Shown here: positions 7,218-15,059 of the stretch, piece by piece
Layout: each line of letters begins with the position of its first letter
How positions within the stretch are numbered: the first letter of the stretch is position 1
NCBI GenBank assembly: GCA_021161165.1
Contig: JAGHBF010000123.1
Location: 1-21,380, forward strand
DNA: 21,380 nucleotides
Reading direction: 5' to 3'
Origin: Candidatus Aminicenantota bacterium
Lineage (GTDB): Bacteria > Acidobacteriota > Aminicenantia > S016-38
Notes under the pieces: generated by a model
What the model saw: only the letters and a program-made list of their open reading frames with translations
What the model was told of the DNA's origin: nothing
Databases searched by the model: none
Position numbers and translations under genes: made by a program

Positions 7218-7695
7218 TAATGTAGGCTTTAATTCTTTCCCTTGTTCTTCCAGGCATTTCTAACCATTTAAAGGCAATGATTCGTTCACTTCCAAGGTGG
7301 GCTATTCTGACCACTTTTGCGGAATTTACAGGATAGGCTCCATCTGGAAATATTATTTCTATGTCATTTACATCCTGGTCTAACTTAACCCTGGAAATCG
7401 GGAATTTTGGAAGTATTGCCACCCCACCCATGGAAATGTTATCTACCACTCCTACAAAATCTTTCAAAGGAGGGCTTTTGAATTTCAGTTTTAAGGGTTT
7501 TTCCGTTAGTCCGGGCACTCGGGGAAATGTCCTTTTGTCCTTGAGCTCCCTTGGAAGAGTGCCTCTTTCCTTGATTATTTCTACCTGCCTTTGGTAAAAC
7601 TTGAACGCTTCTCTGTACCTCAAATAAAAATATATAGCTATGCCCAGAAAAACTACATTTGTTATAATCAATATTACTAATATTACTGTTAACAT
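7198..7695 (-). CDS. Membrane-anchored PilZ domain protein (c-di-GMP receptor)
   Basis: A 165-residue protein with one N-terminal membrane helix (about residues 2-24), a short basic helix, then a PilZ domain. The two c-di-GMP-binding motifs are intact: RxxxR as R55-TFP-R59, and the N-x-S-x-x-G box in DNISMGG (Asn86, Ser88, Gly91). It should bind c-di-GMP at the cytoplasmic face of the membrane. The gene shares a transcript with the GAF-HD-GYP phosphodiesterase that overlaps its end, so receptor and eraser are made together. The start lacks a Shine-Dalgarno and follows an extended -10 element by 9 bases (see the promoter at 7705-7732), suggesting a leaderless mRNA. The output target is not visible. 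Confidence 0.88.
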   Translation of the reverse strand: MLTVILVILIITNVVFLGIAIYFYLRYREAFKFYQRQVEIIKERGTLPRELKDKRTFPRVPGLTEKPLKLKFKSPPLKDFVGVVDNISMGGVAILPKFPISRVKLDQDVNDIEIIFPDGAYPVNSAKVVRIAHLGSERIIAFKWLEMPGRTRERIKAYINEHRNN

Positions 7696-7704
7696 TTCTT
7701 TTTT

Positions 7705-7732
7705 ATTCTAACATCCTTTTCCCCTTTTATAA
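7705..7732 (-). promoter_or_regulatory. Candidate leaderless promoter of the pilZ/HD-GYP operon
   Basis: On the minus strand, TTATAA (7732-7727), a 16-base spacer and TAGAAT (7710-7705) preceded by the TGT of an extended -10 (7713-7711). Nine bases then separate the hexamer from the ATG at 7695, so transcription would begin at or just before the start codon. The -35 hexamer is the same palindrome used by the nusA candidate promoter. Confidence 0.5.
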
Positions 7733-7755
7733 AAACATATCTTTTCTGATATAAT
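7727..7755 (+). promoter_or_regulatory. Candidate leaderless promoter of the nusA operon
   Basis: TTATAA (7727-7732), a 17-base spacer, then the extended -10 TGA-TATAAT (TGA 7747-7749, hexamer 7750-7755). Only 8 bases separate the -10 from the ATG at 7764, and they contain no Shine-Dalgarno. Transcription should start at or within about two bases of the start codon, giving a leaderless mRNA. Confidence 0.65.
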
Positions 7756-7763
7756 CTTGAATA

Positions 7764-9014
7764 ATGGAAAAGGAAAATATTATTGAAGCTATCGAGAGTC
7801 TTGCCAAAGAGAAAGGCATAGACAGGGACTATTTAATAGAAGCAATAGAAGAGGCACTAAAAGCCGCCTCTCAAAAGTATTTCGGGGAAGGAGAGAGAAT
7901 AGAAGCAAATTTTGATAGAGAAAAAGGAGAAATTAAGGTCCATGTTAAGAAAAGGGTGGTGAATAGGGTGGAAGACCCTACAAAAGAAATTCATATAGAA
8001 CAGGCAAAGAAGATGTTCGGGGATGTCAAGGAGGGAGATGAGGTGGAAATTTCCCTTCCTCCAGAAACACTGGGGAGACTCGCAGCTCAGGCGGCAAAAT
8101 CTGTTCTTTTTAATAAAGTTAAGGAAGCCGAAGAGGAGAGGGTATTTAATGAGTACAAAGATCTGGAAGGTGAAATTATCTCTGCCCGTATTCACAGAGT
8201 AACAGACGACGACGTGTACCTGCTTATTGGGAAGGATGAGGCTTTACTTCCAAAAAAGGAGCAGGTTCCTGAAGAAAAGTATAACCCAGGAAAAGAAATG
8301 AAATTCCTCGTGTTGAGAGTACTGAGAGAATCTAAGCCTGTTCAGATAATAGTTTCAAGGTCAAGACCTGAATTTGTGGGCAAATTGCTGGAGAGAGAAA
8401 TACCAGAGCTAAAAGAAGGTAAGGTCAAGATTAAAAAGATTGTAAGAGAGCCCGGTATCAGGAGTAAAGTTGCTGTTTATTCTGAAGATCCCAATGTGGA
8501 TGCTCTTGGTTCATGTATTGGGATGAAGGGTAACAGGGTTCTATCTGTAACTAAAGAGCTTTCGGGAGAGAGAATAGATATAATTCAGTGGGATGAGGAT
8601 ATTGAAAAGTTTATAGCCAATAGTCTTAGTCCTGCAAGAGTTAAAAACGTTCAGATACTGGATAAAGAAAGAAAAATCGCTGAGGTAGTGGTTCCGGATG
8701 ACAGTTATTCTGTTGCCGTTGGCAGAAAAGGAACAAATATTAGGCTGGCTTCATGGCTTACCAGATGGAAAATTATTTTAAAAGCTGAGAGCGAAAAAAG
8801 GGAGGAAATTCTAAAAGAAGTAGATGAGAGATTGCCCTTTGAGGAGTTTCCTAAACCTTTTGCCCTTGCCCTAAAAAAAAGAAAAATATTTACATGGTCT
8901 CAACTGAAAGATTTATCCCTTAAGGAAATTTCCAGGCTCCCTGGAATAACCGGAAAATTCCTGAACAGGATCAAGGAAGAACTTGAAGTGAGAGGTTATA
9001 GGCTAAGGAGGTAG
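7764..9014 (+). CDS. nusA: Transcription elongation/termination factor NusA
   Basis: A 416-residue cytosolic factor that binds RNA polymerase and nascent RNA, modulating pausing, termination and antitermination. Domains run in order: an N-terminal polymerase-binding domain (1-125), S1 (about 132-198), KH1 with LGSCIGMKGNRV (248-259) and KH2 with VAVGRKGTNIRLASWLT (317-333). A C-terminal helix-hairpin-helix unit (about 360-413) has LSLKEISRLPGITGKFLNRI, resembling the alpha-CTD type. The signature RSRPEF and REPGIRSKVAVYS blocks are intact. In KH2 the common LTGW is LTRW. The N-terminus aligns with NusA family starts, so ATG 7764 is right even though no Shine-Dalgarno precedes it. It is the first gene of the operon; rimP is not upstream. 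It ends in TAG, showing TAG is a normal stop in this genome. Confidence 0.97.
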   Translation: MEKENIIEAIESLAKEKGIDRDYLIEAIEEALKAASQKYFGEGERIEANFDREKGEIKVHVKKRVVNRVEDPTKEIHIEQAKKMFGDVKEGDEVEISLPPETLGRLAAQAAKSVLFNKVKEAEEERVFNEYKDLEGEIISARIHRVTDDDVYLLIGKDEALLPKKEQVPEEKYNPGKEMKFLVLRVLRESKPVQIIVSRSRPEFVGKLLEREIPELKEGKVKIKKIVREPGIRSKVAVYSEDPNVDALGSCIGMKGNRVLSVTKELSGERIDIIQWDEDIEKFIANSLSPARVKNVQILDKERKIAEVVVPDDSYSVAVGRKGTNIRLASWLTRWKIILKAESEKREEILKEVDERLPFEEFPKPFALALKKRKIFTWSQLKDLSLKEISRLPGITGKFLNRIKEELEVRGYRLRR

Positions 9015-9015
9015 A

Positions 9016-11181
9016 ATGGCAAAGTTCAGGATTTATCAAATTGCGAAAGAATTTGGCCTGGATAGCAAGGAAGTTATAGAACTGCTAAAAGAAATAGGAG
9101 TTGAGGTTAAAAGTGCAAGCAGTACGGTAAATGAAGAGGAACTTATAGTTATTAAGGAGAAAATTGAGGAATACAAGAAAAAAGGGAAGAAAATTTCCAC
9201 AAAGAAAGAGGAAAAACCTGTAGAGGAAAAGAAGATTAAAAAGGATGAGAAGAAAAAAGAAGAAAAAGTTCCTCCTAAGAAACCACCCAGGCCAAAGAAA
9301 CCTCCGGCTAAACCGAAACCAAAAAAGGAGGAAAAACCGAAGGAGAAGTTAATTAAACAGCCTAAACCAGCAAAGAAAGAGGAAAAACAGGAAAAGAAAC
9401 CAGCCTCCAAACGGTTTCTCGTTATAAAGAAAAAAGAAGAGATAAAGTTTCCAAAGGAAGTGGAGATTATAGAGGGCGAGACATTGAAAGAAGTGGCGCA
9501 GAAGCTGGGAATTAAACTTTCACATATTGAGGAACAATTGAGGAAGGGAGGGCTTTTTATCACTGCAAACGATAGAATAGATTCCACTCTTGCTCATGAG
9601 ATTGGAAGGATTTTAAAAATAAACGTTAATTTTAAAAGCTTTGAAGAGAGTCTTGAGGAATTACACGGTCAGGGAAAAGTTTTCGTCGAGCGTGCTCCTA
9701 TAGTAACTGTAATGGGGCATGTAGACCATGGTAAAACCACCCTGCTTGATTATATAAGGAAAACGAGAGTAGCGGAAAGGGAAGCAGGGGGAATAACTCA
9801 GCATATAGGAGCTTACAAGGTAAAAGTTGGGGATAAATTTGTTACCTTTATAGATACCCCTGGCCATGAGGCCTTTACTAAGTTAAGAGCGAGAGGTGCC
9901 CAGGTAACGGATATTGTAATACTTGTGGTAGCCGCAGATGATGGTGTAATGCCTCAGACAGTAGAGGCCATCAATCATGCCAAGGCAGCAGGGGTTCCTA
10001 TTCTTGTTGCTATAAACAAGATTGATAAGCCAGAAGCCGATCCCATGAGGGTAAAACAGCAACTCTCTGAAAAGGGTTTGATAGTTGAAGAATGGGGTGG
10101 TGATACTGTAGCCGTGGAAATTTCCGCAAAAACTGGAAAGGGAGTGGATGAACTTCTGGAAATGGTTTCTCTTATGGGCGAACTTTTAGAACTAAAAGCT
10201 CCTGTTGATGTTCCTGCTCAGGGGACAATACTTATTTCAAAACTTGATCCGAGGAAGGGACCGGTGGTTACAGCAGTGATACAGAAAGGTACCCTTAGAG
10301 TGAGAGATAATTTTGTTGCAGGGACAACCTATGGAAGAGTTAGAGGACTTTTCAATGAATTCGGAAAGCCTATAAAAGAAGCAGGTCCTTCAGACCCTGT
10401 GGAGATAATAGGATTTGAAGATGTTCCTCTGGAAGGAGATAAGTTATTTGTGGTGAGAGACATTGAAAGGGCAAAAAGCATAGTTGAGCTTAGAAAAGAG
10501 GTGCTTCAGGAAAAATCAAGAAAGTTTGAGAGAAAAATAACTCTTGAAGAACTTTTTAAGGAACTTGAAGATGAAGAAGAAAAAGAACTCAGGTTGATAT
10601 TAAAGGCAGATGTTATAGGTTCTCTTGAGGCACTCAGAGACTCTATTGAGAAATTATCGTCCGATGAGGTTAAAATAAGAATTCTCCATTCTGCCACAGG
10701 TTCTGTAACAGAAAGCGATGTTTTACTTGCTTCAGCTTCAAGGGCGATAATTATTGGATTCAATGTAAAAGCCGAAAAGAAAGCGCTTGAGGCTTCTCAG
10801 TCAGAAAAAGTTCAAATTAGAATTTACAGGGTAATATACGAACTCTTGGATGATTTAAAGAAAGCCCTGAAGGGAATGCTTCAACCGAAATTTGAGGAGA
10901 CAGTTGTTGGAAGGGCTGAGGTTAAACAAACCTTTAGAATAGCCAAAGTGGGAGTAGTAGCAGGATGTGCTGTAATTGAGGGGAAAATAAGAAAGGACCT
11001 CAGAGCGAGGGTATTAAGAGGCGAAGAGATTATTTTTGATGGGAAAATAGCCTCTCTAAAGCATTACAAAGACGATGTTGAAGAGGTAAGAATGGGTAGT
11101 GAATGCGGGATAAGACTGGAAAGCTTTAACGACATTAATAAGGGAGACATTATAGAAGTTTACGAGAGAAGGCAGGTTTAA
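9016..11181 (+). CDS. infB: Translation initiation factor IF-2
   Basis: A 721-residue GTPase that brings initiator tRNA to the 30S subunit and promotes subunit joining. An IF2N domain (2-50) is followed by a Lys/Pro/Glu-rich linker (about 58-130), a second IF2N-like domain (about 145-205), then the G domain. The G domain carries G1 GHVDHGKT (234-241), switch I AGGITQHIGAY, G3 DTPGH (280-284), G4 NKID (334-337) and G5 SAKTG (370-374). The beta-barrel and C-terminal tRNA-binding domains complete the protein, ending KGDIIEVYERRQV. AAGGAGG lies 4 nt before the ATG and overlaps the end of nusA; the gap between the genes is a single base. ylxR, often found between nusA and infB, is absent. Confidence 0.98.
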   Translation: MAKFRIYQIAKEFGLDSKEVIELLKEIGVEVKSASSTVNEEELIVIKEKIEEYKKKGKKISTKKEEKPVEEKKIKKDEKKKEEKVPPKKPPRPKKPPAKPKPKKEEKPKEKLIKQPKPAKKEEKQEKKPASKRFLVIKKKEEIKFPKEVEIIEGETLKEVAQKLGIKLSHIEEQLRKGGLFITANDRIDSTLAHEIGRILKINVNFKSFEESLEELHGQGKVFVERAPIVTVMGHVDHGKTTLLDYIRKTRVAEREAGGITQHIGAYKVKVGDKFVTFIDTPGHEAFTKLRARGAQVTDIVILVVAADDGVMPQTVEAINHAKAAGVPILVAINKIDKPEADPMRVKQQLSEKGLIVEEWGGDTVAVEISAKTGKGVDELLEMVSLMGELLELKAPVDVPAQGTILISKLDPRKGPVVTAVIQKGTLRVRDNFVAGTTYGRVRGLFNEFGKPIKEAGPSDPVEIIGFEDVPLEGDKLFVVRDIERAKSIVELRKEVLQEKSRKFERKITLEELFKELEDEEEKELRLILKADVIGSLEALRDSIEKLSSDEVKIRILHSATGSVTESDVLLASASRAIIIGFNVKAEKKALEASQSEKVQIRIYRVIYELLDDLKKALKGMLQPKFEETVVGRAEVKQTFRIAKVGVVAGCAVIEGKIRKDLRARVLRGEEIIFDGKIASLKHYKDDVEEVRMGSECGIRLESFNDINKGDIIEVYERRQV

Positions 11182-11186
11182 TTTGG

Positions 11187-11465
11187 ATGATAATAGGATA
11201 TCTTTATCTGGAATTTTACATTCCCTGGAGTCATTCTCTGAAGGAAAAGAGAAAATTTTTAAACAGCTTTAAAAGCAGAATACTCCACAGATATAACGTA
11301 GCTGTAGCTGAAGTAGACTTTCAGGAACTGTGGCAAAGAAGTGGAGTGGGAATTGTTACTATATCCAGCCATAGGGAATCAATTGAGGATACGTTTGAAA
11401 GGGTGATTAAGGAAGCAGAGAGGCTGGATGCTGAACTAATAAAAGAGGAGATAGAGTTCTTTTGA
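11187..11465 (+). CDS. ylxP: YlxP-like DUF503 protein
   Basis: A 92-residue DUF503 protein. The family hallmark is visible as IPWSHSLKEKRKFLNSFKSRI..RYNVAVAEVDFQELWQRSGVGIVTIS. DUF503 proteins commonly sit between infB and rbfA, as here, and a role in 30S assembly has been suggested for them; the molecular function is not settled. It begins 5 bases after the infB stop. Only a weak AGG precedes it, so it probably relies on the infB ribosomes. Its stop overlaps the TTG start of rbfA. Confidence 0.93.
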   Translation: MIIGYLYLEFYIPWSHSLKEKRKFLNSFKSRILHRYNVAVAEVDFQELWQRSGVGIVTISSHRESIEDTFERVIKEAERLDAELIKEEIEFF

Positions 11466-11824
11466 GAGAAAGAAGGAAGGAAAGAATAGAAAAGCTAATA
11501 GAGCAGGAAATAAGCCTTTTAATAAGGGATATACTTGAGCTTTCGGGGAGCATAATTTCAATCAACAAAGTTTTGCTTTCAAATGACCTTTCAACAGCTA
11601 GAATTTTCTTTTCCGCGCTGGAAAATGAAGATAAAATTCTTGAAATTCTTGAAAAAAACTCTGGCCATCTTCGTTATCTTCTTGCAAGAAAATTAAATTT
11701 AAGATATACTCCAAAACTTAGGTTTTTGAAAGACGAAGAGGAGGAAAAACAAAGAAGGCTGGAGGAACTTTTTGAGAAACTTAGAGATAAAAAAGAAGAT
11801 AGCGGAGAAACTGAAGAAAAGTAA
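11462..11824 (+). CDS. rbfA: 30S ribosome-binding factor RbfA
   Basis: A 120-residue KH-type protein that binds the 30S subunit and assists late 16S rRNA maturation. Recognisable features are the ERIEKLIEQEISLLIRDI opening, ISINKVLLSNDLSTARIFFS in the middle, and LRYLLARKLNLRYTPKLRFLKD at the end of the fold. An acidic/charged tail follows. The start is TTG at 11462, overlapping the ylxP stop as TTGA, with GAGGAG about 11 nt upstream. Operon position supports the identity. The tail overlaps the start of nrnA by 53 bases. Confidence 0.93.
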   Translation: MRERRKERIEKLIEQEISLLIRDILELSGSIISINKVLLSNDLSTARIFFSALENEDKILEILEKNSGHLRYLLARKLNLRYTPKLRFLKDEEEEKQRRLEELFEKLRDKKEDSGETEEK

Positions 11825-12749
11825 AAGCGTTGCCATTACATGCCATCTCAGGCCTGATGGAGACTGCATAGGAACAGCGCTTGCGCTTATGCTTTCTTTG
11901 AGAGAAATGGGGAAAATAGCAGATGTATTTAATGTGGATACCACCCCCAGATTTCTAAAAAAACTTCCAGCGGCAGGAGAAATAAAAATAGGCAAAATTC
12001 CAGAAGGATTTGAATGTATTGTTTTTATGGAGACATCTGCTCTTGAAAGAAGTGGTCAGACAAGAGGATCTTCATTTACGATACACATAGATCACCATAG
12101 AACATCCGAAAGTTTTGCAGACCTGAACTGGATAGAAGCAGATCGTTCTTCGGTAGGTGAAATGATTTTTGAATTGTTGATGGAAAATAATTTTCCTTTT
12201 AACAAAGATATTGCTACCTGCCTCTATGCAGCAATTTTTTCCGATACTGGAGGATTCAGATTTTCCAACACAACTCCAAGAGCTTTAAAGTATGCCTCTC
12301 TTCTTGTAGAAGCAGGTGCACAACCTAACAAAGTTAGCAGAATTCTTCTTGAGAACCATAAAGAAGAAGAATTATTGCTTCTCAGGAGAATCCTTGATAC
12401 CCTGAAATTTAATGAATCACATAAAATAGTTGCAGGGTTTCTTATGAGGGATTTTCTCAGAGAAATATCCATTGATTTGCATGATTTAGAAACCGAGTTC
12501 ATAATGAATATATTAAGGGCAGTGGATAAAGTTGAAGTCGTTCTTCTTTTTAAGGAGCTTGAAGATGGATACAGAGTCAGTTTGCGTTCCAAAAGCAATG
12601 TTGATGTTGGAAAAATTGCAGAATATTTTGGAGGAGGAGGACATCCCCAGGCTGCAGGTTTTAGTATAAATCTTTCAAAAGATGAAGCGTTAACCACTGT
12701 TTTTAAAACAATAGAGGAGATGTTCCCGTGGGTGAAAAAACAGGGATAA
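11772..12749 (+). CDS. nrnA: DHH/DHHA1 nanoRNase / pAp phosphatase (NrnA-like)
   Basis: A 325-residue manganese-dependent DHH phosphoesterase expected to degrade 2-5 nt RNA and possibly dephosphorylate pAp. Motifs: HLRPDGDCIGT (Asp29, Asp31), the DHH triad in IDHHRTSES (107-109), SDTGGFRFSNT (Asp158), and the DHHA1 motif GGGGHPQAAGF (287-297). The position that is normally an Asp metal ligand in the ...D-T/A-... strand reads VFMETSALERSG, giving Glu87. This conservative change may still bind metal. The start is TTG at 11772 with GGAGG 6 nt upstream, nested in the end of rbfA. NrnA-family genes are often placed between rbfA and truB. An enzyme of this kind also completes c-di-GMP breakdown by removing pGpG, which fits the nearby HD-GYP gene. 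Confidence 0.94.
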   Translation: MRNLEIKKKIAEKLKKSKSVAITCHLRPDGDCIGTALALMLSLREMGKIADVFNVDTTPRFLKKLPAAGEIKIGKIPEGFECIVFMETSALERSGQTRGSSFTIHIDHHRTSESFADLNWIEADRSSVGEMIFELLMENNFPFNKDIATCLYAAIFSDTGGFRFSNTTPRALKYASLLVEAGAQPNKVSRILLENHKEEELLLLRRILDTLKFNESHKIVAGFLMRDFLREISIDLHDLETEFIMNILRAVDKVEVVLLFKELEDGYRVSLRSKSNVDVGKIAEYFGGGGHPQAAGFSINLSKDEALTTVFKTIEEMFPWVKKQG

Positions 12750-13645
12750 TTCTGGTTAACAAAAAGAGGGGAATGACTTCCCATGATGTGGTGGATAGCA
12801 TAAGAAAAATTCTACATCAACGCAAGGTTGGACATATGGGGACCCTTGACCCTCAGGCGGAAGGCCTTCTTATATTAGGCCTTGGGAAAGCCACAAGGCT
12901 ATTCCCATACATTGTGAGGGGAAACAAACTCTATACAGGCAGGATACGCCTTGGAGTAGAAACAGATACTTATGATATAGATGGTAAAGTTATAGAGGAA
13001 AGGGATATCTCAGGAATAACGGAAGAAAAAATAAAGGAAGTTGCAAAGGAATTTCTGGGAAGAATAAATCAGATGCCTCCTCCTTTTTCAGCTAAAAAGA
13101 TAAAGGGCAGGAGGATGTATGAGCTTGCAAGAAAGGGCGAGAAAGTAAAAGCAAAGCCTGTTGAGGTGGAAATTCACTTTTTTTCCATCCTTTCTTATGA
13201 ACCTCCTATAGTGAATTTTGAAATGAAATGTTCGGCTGGCACCTATGTTCGGTCCATAGCCCATGACCTTGGTCAGAAGCTTGGAGTTGGTGGAACTCTG
13301 GAATACCTTAAAAGGCTTAAAAGTGGAGAGTTTTCCATAGAGGATGCCCATACCCTTGAAGAAATAAAGGAGGCTGCCAGAAAAGGTGAAATAGATGAAC
13401 TTATAATCCCTCTGAATAAGGTCCTCAGTGAGCTTCCCATTGTATATCTCAGGGAGCAGGGAGTTCAAAGAGCAAAACATGGCAATTTCATCCCTTTAAA
13501 GATGGTGGGTGGCAAAGAGGGAGGCAAGAGAAATGATTTTTTCAGGCTCATGGATTACAGGTCAAACTTTATTGGAATTGGCAAACCTGTGAAGTTTGAA
13601 GGAGAGCTGGGCATAAAACCTGTAATCGTAATAAATGGCGAATAA
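12728..13645 (+). CDS. truB: tRNA pseudouridine-55 synthase TruB
   Basis: A 305-residue enzyme making pseudouridine 55 in the T-loop of tRNA. The catalytic motif is GHMGTLDPQAEGLL with Asp41. Other conserved blocks are GIILVNKKRGMTSHDVV, KLYTGRIRLGVETDTYDIDG, QMPPPFSAKKIKGRRMYELARKG, AGTYVRSIAHDLGQKLG and LKRLKSGEFSIEDAH. A divergent C-terminal extension (about 245-305) is consistent with a PUA-type RNA-binding domain. The start is GTG at 12728, overlapping the end of nrnA by 22 bases, with GAGGAG 8 nt upstream. ribF, a frequent next gene, is replaced here by a transporter. Confidence 0.97.
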   Translation: MGEKTGIILVNKKRGMTSHDVVDSIRKILHQRKVGHMGTLDPQAEGLLILGLGKATRLFPYIVRGNKLYTGRIRLGVETDTYDIDGKVIEERDISGITEEKIKEVAKEFLGRINQMPPPFSAKKIKGRRMYELARKGEKVKAKPVEVEIHFFSILSYEPPIVNFEMKCSAGTYVRSIAHDLGQKLGVGGTLEYLKRLKSGEFSIEDAHTLEEIKEAARKGEIDELIIPLNKVLSELPIVYLREQGVQRAKHGNFIPLKMVGGKEGGKRNDFFRLMDYRSNFIGIGKPVKFEGELGIKPVIVINGE

Positions 13646-15059
13646 AGATAAATTCAAATCAAAGTGGGGATTTATTCTTGCCAGCCTTGGTATGGCAATC
13701 GGAACCGGCAATATATGGAGGTTCCCCCGCGTAGTTTCCCAGAATGGTGGTGGAGTGTTCGTAATTCCGTGGATAATGGGCCTTTTTCTGTGGGCTCTTC
13801 CACTTGTGTTCCTTGAATATTCAATTGGACAAACGCACAGGAAAGGAGTGGTTGCAGTTTTCCAGGACATTTTCAGTAAAAGACAGGGATGGATAGGCGG
13901 TTTTGTGGCGGCTGTTACCGGTGGAATAATGTTCTACTATTCAGTGGTTACAGGCTGGGCTTTATTTTATACGCTTTCCTCTATTTTGAAAACTTCCGGA
14001 TTTTTAGCTCCTGATAAGTTATGGTCGTGGTTTCAATCTTCCCCATACCCACTGATTTTTCACCTTCTTGCCATATTAGCTGTTGCCTACATTCTTTCGA
14101 AGGGGGTTTCAGGAGGGATAGAAAAAGCCACGAGGATAATGATTCCCACCCTTTTTATGCTTCTTGTCTTTTCAGCTATAAGAGCAGTAACCCTTCCTCA
14201 CGGGATAAAGGGTCTTGATTTCCTGTTTTATCCCGATTTTGGAAAACTTTTTCATCACAGGATATGGCTTGAGGCTCTGACACAGGCAGCCTGGTCAACA
14301 GGGGCAGGATGGGGTTTAATCTTAACCTATTCCATTTATGCGAGAAAAAAAGAGGACGGTTTTACCAATAGCCTGGTTGTGGTTTTTGGAGATTACTCTG
14401 CGTCCATACTCGCTGCTATAACAGTTGTTTCTACTATTTTTGCATTTTATCCAGACCCCCTTCAGGCTGATAGAATACTCTCGGCGGGAAATACGGGATT
14501 GACATTTATCTGGATTCCAAAGCTTTTTTCTAAGATGCCTTTGAACTGGCTTTTTGCATTTATTTTCTTTGCCGCACTTTTCCTTGCAGCTCTTTCTTCC
14601 CTTATTTCACTTGCAGAACTGGAAGTAAGAGTTATGATCGACTTTGGACTTACCAGAAGGAGAGCCGTTTTAATTCTGGCATTCATAGGATTCATTTTTG
14701 GAATTCCATCAGCACTCAGCCTGAATTTTTTGAATAATCAGGATTGGGTATGGGGTCTTGCTCTTCTGGTAAACGGTGTGATTTTTTCCGCTGCCTTGTG
14801 GAAAATCGGGGAGAAATTTAAGGATTATGTGAGTAATACAACAAGATTTAATGTTGGTAAATACGTCAATTTTGTAGTCAAGTACATTGTTCCCCTTGAA
14901 TTTGTTGTGCTTTTGATCTGGTGGTTTTCCTCTGCAATGAAGGGGAAATGGTATGATCCGTTTTCCACATATTCTCTTGCAACAGTGATGTTGCAATGGT
15001 TTCTGGTTGCTTCAGGTCTTTTTATAATTTTCAATATTATTTACAGGAACAGAAAATGA
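13635..15059 (+). CDS. Neurotransmitter:sodium symporter (NSS/SNF) family amino-acid transporter
   Basis: A 474-residue polytopic membrane protein with about 12 hydrophobic helices. The first helix carries the NSS signature LGMAIGTGNIWRFPRVVSQNGGG, which in LeuT-type proteins forms substrate and sodium sites. GGIEKATRIMIP and the unwound-helix region around STGAGWGLILTY are also typical. It probably couples Na+ entry to uptake of an amino acid; Met, Ala, Trp or Tyr are possible and cannot be told apart here. ATG 13635 overlaps truB by 11 bases and has no Shine-Dalgarno, so it depends on coupling. A 31-codon membrane peptide begins inside its stop (ATGA), as expected for bacterial NSS transporters with a MetS-type small subunit. 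Confidence 0.93.
   Translation: MANKDKFKSKWGFILASLGMAIGTGNIWRFPRVVSQNGGGVFVIPWIMGLFLWALPLVFLEYSIGQTHRKGVVAVFQDIFSKRQGWIGGFVAAVTGGIMFYYSVVTGWALFYTLSSILKTSGFLAPDKLWSWFQSSPYPLIFHLLAILAVAYILSKGVSGGIEKATRIMIPTLFMLLVFSAIRAVTLPHGIKGLDFLFYPDFGKLFHHRIWLEALTQAAWSTGAGWGLILTYSIYARKKEDGFTNSLVVVFGDYSASILAAITVVSTIFAFYPDPLQADRILSAGNTGLTFIWIPKLFSKMPLNWLFAFIFFAALFLAALSSLISLAELEVRVMIDFGLTRRRAVLILAFIGFIFGIPSALSLNFLNNQDWVWGLALLVNGVIFSAALWKIGEKFKDYVSNTTRFNVGKYVNFVVKYIVPLEFVVLLIWWFSSAMKGKWYDPFSTYSLATVMLQWFLVASGLFIIFNIIYRNRK

Noticed and set aside
7703..7714. Three-codon leader frame (ATG TTA GAA TAA) with purine-rich sequence upstream of pilZ
   Set aside because: It overlaps the proposed extended -10 TGT-TAGAAT of the pilZ promoter, so it would not be transcribed if that promoter is right; too short to support as coding.
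9036..9587. Long minus-strand open frame (183 codons) rich in Ser and Phe
   Set aside because: It is the mirror image of the Lys/Glu/Pro-rich linker of infB; reading AAG/GAG-rich codons backwards yields Ser/Phe/Leu runs. It has no domain character.
12224..12784. Minus-strand open frame of 186 codons
   Set aside because: It is antisense to nrnA and the start of truB, both clearly conserved proteins. The Ser/Leu-rich composition is typical of a shadow frame.
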